In this document: positions 21,570 to 32,689 of the stretch, piece after piece
How the letters are laid out: each line of letters begins with the position of its first letter
Position numbering within the stretch: the first letter of the stretch is position 1
NCBI GenBank assembly: GCA_026315105.1
Contig: CM048745.1
Location: 155,303,323-155,367,322 of the forward strand
Length of the DNA stretch: 64,000 nt
Reading direction: 5' to 3'
Origin: Locusta migratoria
Lineage: Eukaryota > Arthropoda > Insecta > Orthoptera > Acrididae
Position numbers and translations under genes: made by a program
The notes under the pieces: generated by a model
The model's input: the letters and a program-made list of their open reading frames with translations, nothing else
Databases searched by the model: none
Told to the model about the DNA's origin: nothing

Positions 21570-22720
21570 GGTTGGGGTTTTACAGGGACCAAACTACTAT
21601 GATCATCAGTACCTTTTTTCTATCACAGAGATGACAAAATATCGATAAAATGGGACAAAGTGTTGAACTACATCAAACCGTAGATGGGAGATGTCAGAAA
21701 TAAAAGCAGCAAATAAAAGGGGAAGAAAAAAAATTTAAAAGAAAATACCACAGTGTCTAGGCCGCGAGTTCACAGAAATAAAAGTACGTCCAGCCACTCT
21801 ATAAATGTTTGTTTGTAATTCTATCGGACCAAACTGCGTGGTCATCAGTCCGTAGCTTACAAACTGCTTAAACTAAACTAACCTAAGGACAACACACACC
21901 CCCATGCCGCAGGGAGGACTCGAACCTCCTCGGCGAGCAAACGCGCGCTCCGCAGCGAGACGCTTTAGACCGCTCGGCTACTCCACCGCGGCCCAGCCAC
22001 TCTCCAACATATTAAAATCGCCTGCCTAAAAAATTAAGCAGTTGCAGAGCAAATAGAAATATCACAGACAAGGAAACATCAGATGGAATCGTATAATCCA
22101 CTGATACGAATACAATTTAACTAGAATCAGCCACAGCTGAATTGTCACCTAAAACAAGGTTTAGGGAGTCAGGGAGATTAAAAGTCTGTATTGCACCGGC
22201 GAAAGAAGGGCATCCCATTAAGTCACTGAAGAGGGTCCTCGCGACGCAGACGGTAACTATGTCAGCCAAGTATGGCCGATACGGAGTCGGCAGAGTACGG
22301 GGAGTCCGCATAGAGGACCTCAACACGTTCGTTGTCTCCTTTATTGCCGGTAACTTGTTAGGTGTTCGCAGGGAACGCCAGTCTGCAGTCCACAGCCCAA
22401 GAACTCTAATGTGTAACTTCGGAGGTCATTAGCTGGGACACCTATATCCAGTGTACGTTTATGGATAGCATCCTTCTCTAACCTATCAGCTAGCTCATTT
22501 CCATTTATCTCTACGTGTCCTGGAGTCCAGAGGAAGACTACTGACCGTCCACGTCGATGGATAGCATACAGGGACACTCGGATGGCCTGAGCGAAAGGAT
22601 GGCGAGGGCAGCACTGGTCGAGGGCCTGTGGACAGCTCAGGGAGTCACTGCAGATGAGGAAGGATTCCCCAGCGCAAGCAGATTCTTGTACCACAGGAAA
22701 CTACCATTTCGCAGTCCCTT
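21570..22720 (-). mobile_element. RNase H-bearing LINE, split by SINE
   Basis: The minus frame at 22341-22694 (117 aa) encodes an RNase H domain: LICSDSLSCPQALDQ, then VVFLWTPGHVEINGNELADR. Downstream at 22117-22326 a second frame likely represents the C-terminal tail. It is a different family from 13855 and 59179. The 3' UTR seems to continue left to about 21570 beyond the SINE at 21801-21992. The 5' part with RT is absent. Confidence 0.75.
21801..21992 (-). mobile_element. tRNA-derived SINE, B-related subfamily
   Basis: The minus strand begins GGCCGCGGTGGAGTAGCCGAG with B box GAGGTTCGAGTCC. The target duplication CCAGCCACTCT at 21790-21800 and 21993-22003 is exact. The head differs from family B, so it is a sister subfamily. 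Confidence 0.9.
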
Positions 22721-23380
22721 CCAGACTGCTTGACAAGCAAATCTCACTATGTTTATTGGCCGCTGCGATACTACGCCGTACATGTACACTCGCCAATGTC
22801 TGTGGATGGTTTCTGCGGCGCTTTAAAATTCAGAACCGCTTCCTTTCCGCAACAGTTTCATGCTTGTAATTTTTTGTAGCATTTTAATTGGAATTTTATT
22901 TTTGCCTGTATTCTGTCCTGTCCTTTTGTTGAAGTTACATCGTTTTATGTATATGGTTAGACATAGTTCTGTGCTAAGGTTAGTAGAGTACCATGCACGT
23001 TGCATATTACTGTATGGATGTTTGCGTCACTTGACTGGCAGCAAATGACCAGTGTCGAAACACTCAAGTCGCAGTACGATGGTATCTAACTACGCTGCCT
23101 ACACAAAACCCGATATATCCAATGCAGTCGGAGCACAACCAGATATGTCCCTTTAGTTGTTTTTAAATGTGAGTAATAGAGTAATTTGGTAATGGATTGG
23201 ACACACTGAATAGTGTTTTCTATTACTGCATCATGGTATATTATTTCTTTTCATAGCTTGTGCTACCTCTCAGATCGCTATTTGTTAATTTCTGAATTAA
23301 CAGCAAACGTGGATTTGTCGGTTTTTGTTCCAGCGCTCGTCAAATGCCGTCCAAAAGTAAACATACAGTGACAGTCCACA
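22721..23380. other. Unassigned sequence
   Basis: Nothing recognised. Confidence 0.4.
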
Positions 23381-23745
23381 TATTATGGTGGATGGAAGTG
23401 TCCAGCAAACGAGTTGCAGTGAAGTACGGCAGCAGCAGTTAGGGGGTCCTGGGAAGAGCGCGGCGTGCTAATCGCCGAGGCCTGTGGTGTCGGCCGATGG
23501 TGCAATATCAGGCGGTGGGAGGTGGGTGGCGGACAAGTGCGACGCACTGGCCGCCCAGCCGAGGAGAGGCAGAGGCCTAGAAATAGCAGGGGCGGCGGGG
23601 GCGGGGGCGCACTGGTAAACACGACACTGCGCCCAGCCAGGCCAGCCGCGGACAAAGTACGCCGCCGAGATCAACGCCACAGCCGGCGAGGTGTCCAGTC
23701 AAAAACAATATGCACAGCGAAGAAACGCGCCCACTAAAGTTGACA
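23381..23745. other. GC-rich segment
   Basis: CpG-rich with GGCGGGGGCGGGGGCG near 23591. Several overlapping frames, none with recognisable domains. It could be an unmethylated island or old LTR. Confidence 0.35.
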
Positions 23746-23768
23746 GTCAAACCTCATAAGTCAGGCAG

Positions 23769-24850
23769 TTTTTTTTTCTTTTTTTTAGGGCGCGCAACTG
23801 CTGAGGTCACTAGCGCCCAAATCAAAACTGGGGTAACCCAAGGATAATAATAGTATACAAAAACAGCTAAGAACATAGGATAAAATACAAAGGGAAGATC
23901 TAAACGTCCTTTGACAAATTGGTCAAATTGACGCACAAGCTGTTGCTCGAGAAATTTTGTCATCAGCTAAAATTTCTTCCAGTGTATCCGGTAAATTCAG
24001 TGCAATCCGAACAAGAGTAAAATTTGAACAGGACAATAAAACTTGACGCACCGTCAGCGGGTGACCACAGTAACATAACGGTGCAGGGTCACCAGTTAGC
24101 AAGTGGCGGTGGCTGAACCGGCAATATCCGATCCGCAACCGGGCCAAGATGATCTCTTCTCGTCGCGAGCGGCGTGACGTTATCCAAGCCACCGGGAGCG
24201 GTTTAATAGTTCTAAGGTTATTATTTGTAAGCGAGGACCATACATTATGCCATGACGATATAAGGCGCCGCGAAAGAGCCCCTTGAATATCATGCGATGG
24301 GACACAGTACGTAGCTGTCCGCTGTAGGAGAGTTGCAGCCTTGGCCGCGGCATCAGCAGCCTTGTTACCAGGCACGCCTGCATGGCCAGGTGGACGCGAG
24401 GGCCGTCGGCAGCTAATAACTGAAGGGAGCGGTTGATTCGGTGCACAATAGGATGGGCCGAAACGGGGTCGCTCAGACTCTGGATGGCGCTCAGTGAGTC
24501 AGAGCAGATGACATGGGAAGGAGAACGGTGCTGGCGGATGTATAGTACAGCCTGATAGAGGGCAAAAAGCTCAGCTGTGTAATTCGAGCAGTGGGCATTA
24601 AGCCTGTACTGAAAACCGTCATACCCGACGATAAACGCACATCAGACACCTGCATTGGTCGTTGCGCCATCCGTATCTATGAAGACGGAATTTTCGAGCC
24701 GTGCACGAAGTTCAAAAAATCTCTAACGGTAAACAGCATCCGAAGTACTCTCCTTCGGGATTGAGGTGAGTTCGAGGTGAACGCGAACTTCAGCCTGAGT
24801 CACGCTGGTCTATCGGTTGGTTACAATTTGAACCAAATGAAGGGACTTTT
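23769..24850 (-). mobile_element. I/R1-type LINE, RNase H to 3' end
   Basis: It begins with T-rich sequence and TTTTAGGGCGCGCAACTG, the 3' end shared with 11646 and 59179. Reading the minus strand from about 24600: AELFALYQAVLYI, VICSDSLSAIQSL (RNase H acidic motif), then after a frame break VPGNKAADAAAKAA, and the zinc knuckle LTGDPAPLCYCGHPLTV with VLLSCSNF in the frame 23923-24375. RT is missing, so the copy is 5'-truncated. Confidence 0.88.
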
Positions 24851-24885
24851 TCAGTTGTTGCAAATAACCGTACAAACTAATTACA

Positions 24886-25600
24886 GGTGAGATCTGCATG
24901 GTGCGAAAACTGGCAATTGACCCCTAATAATGGTAAGTGTGAGGTCATCCATATGGCCACTAAAAGAAATCCGTTTAACTTCAGTTACACGATAAATCAG
25001 TCAAACCCCGAGGCCACGAATTCAACTAAATACCTTGGAGTAACAATTACGAACAACTTAAATTGGAAACACCACACAGAAAATATTGTAGGGAAGGCGA
25101 ACCAAAGACTTTCAATGACAAAACACTTTGAAGATGCAACAGTTCTACTAAAGAAACTGCCTACACTACACTTGTTCGTCCTATTTCGGAGTATTGCTGC
25201 GCATTGTAGGATCCACACTAGGTGACACGAACGGACGATTTAGAGAAAATTCAGAAGGGCAGCTCGTTTTCTATTATCGCCGTATAGGGGAGAGAGTCAC
25301 GGAAATTATTCACGAGTTGGGATAGTAAACATAAGAAAGGCGTTATTTGTTGCGGCGAGATTTGCGAAATTTCTTTCACCAACTTTCTCTTCAGAATGCG
25401 AATGTATATTGTTACTACCTACCTAGGGAAACATGATCATAAAAATAAGTGAAAGCAGGTCGAAAACAAAGATTTAGGTGTTCCTTTTTCCCCGCGAGCT
25501 ATTAGAGAATTGAACTTTAGAGAAATATAATGAAAGTGGTTCGATGAACCCTCTGCCATGCACTTCAATGTGATTTGAAGAATATCCATGTAGATGTGTA
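24886..25600 (+). mobile_element. CR1/L2/Jockey-like LINE, 3' part
   Basis: The frame at 24887-25225 begins WCENWQLTPNNGKCEVIHM and continues STKYLGVTITNNLNWKHH, matching the thumb of 8090 and 49803. Several indels follow. The end TCCATGTAGATGTG matches the family terminus. The RT catalytic core is absent. Confidence 0.87.
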
Positions 25601-28549
25601 ACTTTCATTCACAACGAAAATTATGTCTAACAGAATGTACACACGTCAATTTATACACGGTCATACCCTCAAATTCACATTAAATACCTCTAACAACAAT
25701 ACATATTGAAAGATTTTCACAGGCATCGAAATTTGTCCGGGCCTTATTATTGTAATATGATATTTTAGAACGTTAACATTGTGAACAAAACTTTTTTGAA
25801 ATGGAAGTCCCATTTTTGATGCAATGAATAGCATCAAAATTACAGAAACAATGGCGTTTGAACCATCTAAATAAGTCAGTTACATCCATAAAAATTGCGG
25901 ATCGATTTCGACAACTAAGAAACATAGATGTACCACGAAGCTAGCAAACTATTACGGGCAGCGGAAGGTTCATGCTCGAGTCTCGAGACGTACGCAGGCT
26001 GCGAGTATTTTTCGAGGCGTCAACTTCACTTCGCAATTTGTCGCGATTCAACAAACGTATTACGATGACACCAACACCATTTTTTTCTGTAAGTTTCATG
26101 CTATTAATTGCATAAAAATATTGGGTTTCCATTTAAAAACGTGCGTTAAATGTTTTGTTTACGTTTCAGAGTGTCTCAGTAGTTACTTTCATTCGCTCCT
26201 GCCGTACGTTAATACCACTGTGGAAATTGTTCAGTACGTATTCTTCAGAGGTATTTTGGGATGGAAAGTTTAAATGCAACACATTGTAAATGCACTCTGT
26301 AACTTACAAGAAGACATAGTAAAAGCACCGCGAAAAAACAGTATAGGCATTTTAGATATAATAATTAAAAACCGCCTAGATCGCGAAATAATACTTTTGT
26401 TTCGTTACCGATTTCAGTCTATACAGACCATATTGAGATGTCACCATGACGACAGGCGGTGGCAGTGGACAAAGCTGGTCGCAAAAAGTAGTCCACCACG
26501 TCATCATCATGGTGGTATTCCTCTGAACATATTTTCTATAGACAAACCGGCCATGAAATAAAAACAATTTAGTGACATGGACTGTGAAAAAATTACTTTA
26601 ATAACCAACACGAATTACAGCTACTCACAGAGGTCCACAGCCCATCGCAATTATCGTATGGTAGCGAAACGTGCTGTATATGCTAACGCATTTTGTCCTT
26701 AACTTCTTTAACCTAGCGAAATTTAGTTTGGCCAACACGTACAAATCTGACGCTGTGTAGATTAGGAACGGGACGTGGGAATAAAAGTTAACAAAGGTAT
26801 AATGCTGATTCTGTTTTCACAACCGCATACAGAATAATATGATCAAAGAAGACGTCTACGAGAACACTACAGCGCCAGATTTGCGCTTCTTCCTCAAAGC
26901 TGGTAATATTTTTGCACAGTAAATGGGGTCCGCATTACGGCATTAGCACACCTACAGAGTTCCGCAGCAGTACGACAATGACAGCCCATGCCGGACCTCA
27001 ATTGACGGGCTTGGTCAAAATTAAGATATTATCGGCATCGGATATAACATCGGAAAATGCATCTTTTGGTGCAAGAACCAGACTTTTGCGGACTTATCGG
27101 AATGAGACATGAATGGTTGCCAACAGACACCATAAAACATGAGCTTTTCAAAATTTCACAGTATAAATTATTCCAGTACAGTTATGCTCACAAATACACA
27201 TTTAAAACCAGCCAGAATCAACACATGACTGTCATATCAGAGTTTGCACCACTAAAGAAGGCAATAAAAGGTGACATTACCTTCCCAGAGGAATCATTGC
27301 ATGGCACAAATAAGATGTCATGAAACTGGTTAGAAACTACATTCCTACTGCAGATATGGGTTTCTATAAAAAAACTTTTACCCTCTGCAGGAAACGATTG
27401 TGAGCACAACCTAAATGAAATAGAGTAAGAATATTTTAAAATGACCATGAACATTAACTGTAAATCAAGTACGTCAAGAAAATGTTTTGAGACTGTAAAT
27501 TTTATATTAAGTTAATGATAATATCCTTTAAAAATTTACATCAGGACAGAATAGTTAACGTTATAAGGCATGCAAAACTATGTACAATTTTTCTGACATT
27601 TATCTGGCAAAAAGTATTGTAAAATATCTGATAATAAAAAGGTAAATCACGATTCATTATGTGTTATTTTGTTTTAAAGTTATTTACCTCCGATTTTGTA
27701 TACACTGTTTCAGATTTTTAAGTCTTTGGTGCAAAAACCAGGTAAGTCCATCTATTTATAATTGCGATTTATGATTTTTGTGTATATTTTTAATTCCAAA
27801 ATTTTATGTATTGCACATAAAATACAGGACTATAAATCAGTAACATTGTCTCATACAATTTCTAGAAAATACAGATCTTCTGTAGATGTCAAACTTAGTT
27901 TTCTCAGAATGTGTATTCTGTGACTTGCCTGGTTTTTACTGAACTACTTTAACCACCCCGAAAGGCACTGTGCAATGCCCTCAAGATCTATGAGTCAAGT
28001 CGAGGTCCGAACAGTCTTCTGTTTTTAAGTCCGAGGTAACTAATTCCAACATTGGGCTATTGTTTATGCTCCTGTATTGCGATGTTTTACTTCCGTAATT
28101 AAGGCTTCCGAAGTGTCTGACGTTTCATGATACACCGCATTTAACATTGATATCGCGTACAAGGTTACCGAAAAAGAAAAAAAAAAATCATTCTGTGCCT
28201 CACCGTCATGAGCAAGGTTACGGTTCTCTGTGGTGCAGAGAGATTTATTTTAAGTGAAATAGCTTTACTTCGCCAATCTGGTGGAATGTTCTCAGATCGA
28301 GATGATGAAAATACTGCGAAGATTCACTTTTGCACAATGTTTTATCTACTGATTTTCGAGCCCTTGCACTTCCTCCGTTTGAAACAACAAAATGAAAAGA
28401 AAGGGACATGGGAACGAACTGGAAACGAAATGACCCCAACGTTAGTTACGTGCAGTCTCGGTTTTTCGTACTCTTCTGTCGCACGTAGGGACACCACCGG
28501 TTCCGTTATTTACTTGCAGGTGCTGCAGCGTTTACTTTTATAGAAGTAA
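25601..28549. other. Unassigned, AT-rich, 2.9 kb
   Basis: The longest stretch without a recognised element. Short open frames, including one of 111 codons at 28208-28543, have no recognisable motif. GGTGCAAGAACCAGAC near 27068 and GGTGCAAAAACCAGGT near 27729 are similar but isolated. Old transposon sequence is likely. Confidence 0.4.
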
Positions 28550-28837
28550 CTAGCTTAAACCCGCTGCTCCGCTCGCGTGTTGGTTGATGATAGATAAGTT
28601 ATCTTTCTGTAGTGTGCTATGAGACTTGTTTTGAAGGATGAAATGAAATACAATACAATACCTTTTTTTTAGAAACAAACATTTTTAATCAACATTCGAA
28701 TAAAAAAAATTATGTGAAATGCTTAGTGATTTACAATAAACAATACACACATTATTCCTTATAGCATGGGTTGCAATATCTCAACACACATGGTGAGAGT
28801 AATGTCCAAATTCATTTTAATTTCATTTTATCGCGTT

Positions 28838-29077
28838 CTAGTAAACTACGTTATTTGTAGTATTATTTGGAGCGTAAATGTAGAGACGTCTTGGGTTGCC
28901 CACCCTTGAGCAAGCAGCGTATAATTGACCATGTGAAAAACATGAGGGCTATAAATGGATTCCTGCGGTGTTTAACAAAGCTCGAGGACAATCTATTGTC
29001 ATGGCACAAGCTAGACGAACTGGAAATTGAAGTCTTTTGAACTGAAATGGCATATCTGAAGGGATTAAAGGAAATTC
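28838..29077 (-). pseudogene. Helitron Pif1-type helicase, C-terminal remnant
   Basis: Eighty codons read on the minus strand: PFQFKRLQFPVRLACAMTI, then after a degenerate stretch FSHGQLYAACSRVGNPRRLY and ending NNVVY with stop at 28838-28840. This is the characteristic end of Helitron helicases (GQLYVACSRVG). One in-frame stop occurs at codon 43, and the usual NKAQGQS stretch is corrupted. The N-terminal helicase and Rep nuclease are missing, so the element cannot move by itself. Confidence 0.9.
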
Positions 29078-29366
29078 AACAATAGTGATTGTAGACTAAT
29101 AATATCACAGATCGATCACTTTATGTAATGCGCAAAACGTCAAATCGATTTTTTAAAGAGACGTATTAAAATAATTTTTTACTGCTTTAATTATTTATTC
29201 TTATATTTCCTGGCCTTCCGTCAGAATTCTTTTATACTACCACCATATCTTCCACCCCCTTATAGCTATCGGCGTGCAACTGCTATGGTGTACAACAGGA
29301 GACTTCGGACAACAATTACACACAGACCATTCGTTTGCGTTCTGTAGTTTTCGGTGCAGAGCGAAA

Positions 29367-29368
<2 letters not shown>

Positions 29369-29416
<48 letters not shown>
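29369..29416. repeat. (AC)24 microsatellite
   Basis: Pure AC dinucleotides inside the Helitron. Confidence 0.97.
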
Positions 29417-29418
<2 letters not shown>

Positions 29419-30083
29419 AGAATTTTATATACACCGATAACTTTCCATCCCAATATACTCCACCCTTTTATCTATCAACCCTCAAGCAACAATGGAACCA
29501 ATAACCCATTTTTAAAGAGTAAATATTTTCAAAGGGTGATTATTGTTCCACATTTCGCGTTATATTCTTCAAATTACTAAATATCAATCAGATCGCTATA
29601 AAACCACGCCTAAGACCCTCAGGTATAAATTAGTAACTGTAAAAATATTCAAGTCTCTGCGTCTTGTCGTTCGAACGTGATAAGCGTACACCGAACAGAC
29701 ATTGCCATTAATATATAGATAATTAGCTATCCGATCGCTATAAAACCGTGCCTAAAGCCTTCCCCGGGTAGACATTAGTAACTGTACAAATTTTTAGCTC
29801 TTTATGTCTTTTGGTTCAGACGTGGTAAACGTACACCGGACAGAAATTCACATTTATAGATATAGATAATGTAATCAGTACTAGCGTCATTCAATACGGT
29901 ATCTGCTACGAGTTACTGAAGACTTGTGATACCAACAAAGGTATCCACTTAATGGGCTCTCATACCCTGAATGTTTATTGCGCAACTCAGTATTTCACAA
30001 TAACATTCACTGCATGAGATCGGTATCGACAGTTTGCCCAACAAGACTGCCGAGCTTGAAAAATATTGACGGTCGCCCAATAA

Positions 30084-30203
30084 ATTGCGCAATATAATGT
30101 ACAGTGCAAGGGTTCTATTGAATGAACGGCATATCCTGCAGAGATTGCGCAATATAATGTACAGTGCAAGGGTTCTATTGAATGAACGGCATATCCTGCA
30201 GAG
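30084..30203. repeat. Perfect 60-bp tandem duplication
   Basis: Two adjacent 60-bp units beginning ATTGCGCAATATAATG appear identical (30084-30143 and 30144-30203). Identity in otherwise decayed sequence suggests a recent local duplication. Confidence 0.93.
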
Positions 30204-31042
30204 ACCGTCAAACTGAAGTGGGCAGGGGAATGTAAACAGTGCTTTTCAGGAGGAATACTGACTATTGTAGGAGGGGGTAGTATTGACGAATTGCAGTAAA
30301 AATGCAATATAACGTATTAATTTTTTTTATTGAATGCAGATATACAGCTGTTAGTATGTAAGGCAAACAAAGCAAAATGAAGACTTTTCACTGATTCTTT
30401 TGTTACTTAGTAGAAATCATACTCAACTGAAGGTATAATTTTGTAAATTTTAGTCACTTGTTAACTTTACAATCTGAAGATGGCCTTGTAAACCGAAAAC
30501 TCGTTAACTGAATAAAAAACTTATGGAACATACACGAAATTGCGCTTTTAATTGAATATTCTACCAATCAAAAATTCGACGCATCTCAGTGGCATTTTTT
30601 ATTGTAATACGTCTATACTACCCCCAGCTACAACATTTACCATTCCGCCTCCAACAACCTGCATTTAAAAGGGTAACGTACTTTAAGAACTGAAATTCCC
30701 GATTGCCTATCAAATTTCATACCTCCTGAACAGTAGCACAGGAAACTTTAGACCGAAATGTCTTGACAATGGGAGATATTTATATTTTAGTTTTACTAGT
30801 TGTCGGAAGTGGCAAAGATATCAGGTGAGCTGCATAGGGAGCGTCGTCTTTTTCCTTGCAGTAGTTGTCACGGGACAAGCTTCTGAGTAGTAATTAGCAA
30901 ATTTATTTCTTTTTCAGCAGTCTCTACCGGAGAAAAAGGCATAACAAGACCACGCTGCCACGCGTCGGAAAACATCCTGTTATGTATTGTAGATTTGTAG
31001 AACATTCTGTGGTTATCCTCAAATTATGGTTTACAATAACAA
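30204..31042. other. Unassigned; CTGAAGATGG motif
   Basis: AT-rich. CTGAAGATGGCC and CCGAAAACTCGTT at 30475-30509 are a weak version of the recurring motif. Nothing else recognised. Confidence 0.4.
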
Positions 31043-31339
31043 AATGAAACTTCCTGGCGGATTAAAACTGTGCCGGAACCGGGACTCTAACCTGCGACCT
31101 TTGCCTTTCGCGGGCAAGCGCTCTACCGACTGAGCTATCCCGATAGGACTCACGATGCCACCTCACAACTTCCGCCAGTACCTCGCCTCCTACTTTCCAA
31201 ACTTCACAGAGGCTCTCCTGCGAAACATGCAAGACTAGTATTCCTGGAAGGATATGGTGGAGATATGGATTAGCCACAGCCTAGGGATGTTGCCAGAATT
31301 AAACTTTTCACTCTGCAGCGAAGTGTGCGCTGATATGTG
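31043..31339 (-). mobile_element. tRNA-derived SINE, family C, inverted partner 1
   Basis: The minus strand reads GGGATAGCTCAGTCGGTAGAG (A box), anticodon-arm-like TTGCCCGCGAAAGGCAA, a mutated B box (GGTTAGAGTCCC) and TTTTAATCCGCCAGGAAGTTT. The segment 31163-31339 continues family sequence found 5' of the tRNA-like part. Confidence 0.85.
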
Positions 31340-31344
31340 AGACG

Positions 31345-31502
31345 GCATCGTGAGTCGTGTCGGGATAGCTCAGTCGGTACAGCGCTTGCCCGCAAAAGGC
31401 AAAGGTCCCAGGTTCGAGTCCCGGTTCCGGCACACAGTTTTAATCCGCCAGGATGTTTCATGTCAGCGCACACTCCGCTGCAGAGTGAAAGTTTCATTCT
31501 GG
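31345..31502 (+). mobile_element. tRNA-derived SINE, family C, inverted partner 2
   Basis: GGCATCGTGAGTCGTGTCGG leads into GGGATAGCTCAGTCGGTAC, the TTGCCCGCAAAAGGCAA arm and an intact B box GGTTCGAGTCCC. About 119 bp are the reverse complement of 31043-31162, and GCAGAGTGAAAGTTT near 31481 mirrors 31303-31318. The two copies are head to head. Confidence 0.87.
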
Positions 31503-31871
31503 GAACAAAATGTATCATCGATCACAGGCCCCAGTCCAAATATTCGAGCCTTCGGCGCTTACTTGCGAAAAAAAGAAAGAAGAAAAACTCTCTTAACCTA
31601 TACGTCACTATCATAGTGAAGCTGCAGATCACTCTTTAAACACAGAATCTTCTGCTATAATGTATGTTCTGCTTGTAAACTATCGTCATTAATTTAGCCA
31701 CCTAGAAACATGCACGCACACAACACGCCGATGCCACGAGGCCAAGCCGACGGGCGGTATACCGGTCTTGACATGAGGCGAGAAAAATAGGAAACACCTG
31801 ATATATCATGCATTACTCACTGAACACGTTTATTTTCTGACTAGTTGCGATTAATAAATCTGTGCTACAGT
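31503..31871. other. Unassigned sequence
   Basis: Nothing recognised. Confidence 0.35.
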
Positions 31872-31881
31872 GATTGAGTTC

Positions 31882-31883
<2 letters not shown>

Positions 31884-31912
<29 letters not shown>

Positions 31913-32459
31913 CGTCGTCGTCGTCTTCAGTCCGCAGACTGGTTTGATTCGTCCGTCGGTCTCACTCTACGATTTTTACCCACACGCTTCCTTCTAATGC
32001 TAAGTTGACAATTCCTTGATCTCAAATTTTCTAGCTTACCTGTTTTGTTTTTCTTGATGACATCCTCCTGAGTAGTCCCCGCCCGAAAATCCGAAAGGGG
32101 GACTATTTTACCTCCGGAATATTTTACCCAAGAAGATGCCACCATCATATAGTCATACAATAGAGCTGCATGTCCTCGGGAAAAGTAACGGCTGTAGTTT
32201 CCCGTTGCTTTCAGCCGTTCGCAGTAACTGTGTGGCAAAGCCACATTAGTTGATGTTACAAGACCAGCTCAGTCAATCATCCAGACTGTTGCCCCTGTAA
32301 CTACTGAAAAGGCTGCTGCCCCTCTTCAGGAGCCACACGTTTGTCTGGCCTCTCCATAGATACCCCTCCGCTGTGGTTGCACCTACGGTACGGCTATCTG
32401 CATCGTTGAGGCACGCAAGCCACTCCACCTCGGCAATGTCTGTGGTTCATAGGGGGTGG
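31884..32459 (-). mobile_element. Non-autonomous RTE-like element, core deleted
   Basis: The left end is the RTE-like 3' tail (TTGTTGTTG repeats, then CTTCAGTCCGCAGACTGG), as at 16134 and 51038. After only about 100 bp of the LINE C-terminus it passes into sequence unrelated to the RT region (GTCCCCGCCCGAAAATCCG, then GCAACCACAGCGGAGGGG on the minus strand), which I take to be the element's 5' region. The exact 12-bp target duplication GATTGAGTTCTT at 31872-31883 and 32460-32471 shows it inserted as one 576-bp unit. Confidence 0.83.
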
Positions 32460-32689
32460 GATTGAGTTCTTAATGCACTGAAATGCTCACTGGTTGCTTT
32501 TCACATTTATTTCGCCCATTCTGAGTTTTTCGTGTTATGGAAGACAGGAGTTCCATAACACCGATATTTTCGCTAGAAAGACAGTTCCATTGACTCGTCC
32601 CGGCACAAATGGCCTGATACTGTCGCAGAATATACTGACACCATATTGTTGCTCAATAAATAATTAGCGTGTAAACACCTATTGGGCGG

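Larger units (their letters stand above)
28550..29866 (-). mobile_element. Helitron with helicase remnant, doubled left end
   Basis: On the minus strand the 3' terminus is TTTAAGCTAG followed by T, the CTAG-T ending of Helitrons, at 28550. The 5' terminus starts TCTATATCTATAAATGTG preceded by A at 29867. A second left-end copy starts TCTATATATTAATGGCAATG at 29719, also preceded by A; the two left ends are 147 bp apart and their following sequences are similar. A helicase remnant lies inside. The 3' hairpin is not obvious. Confidence 0.8.

Noticed and set aside
28208..28543. 111-codon frame MSKVTVLCGAERF...
   Set aside because: No recognisable domain and no conservation evidence; similar frames occur by chance in this much sequence.
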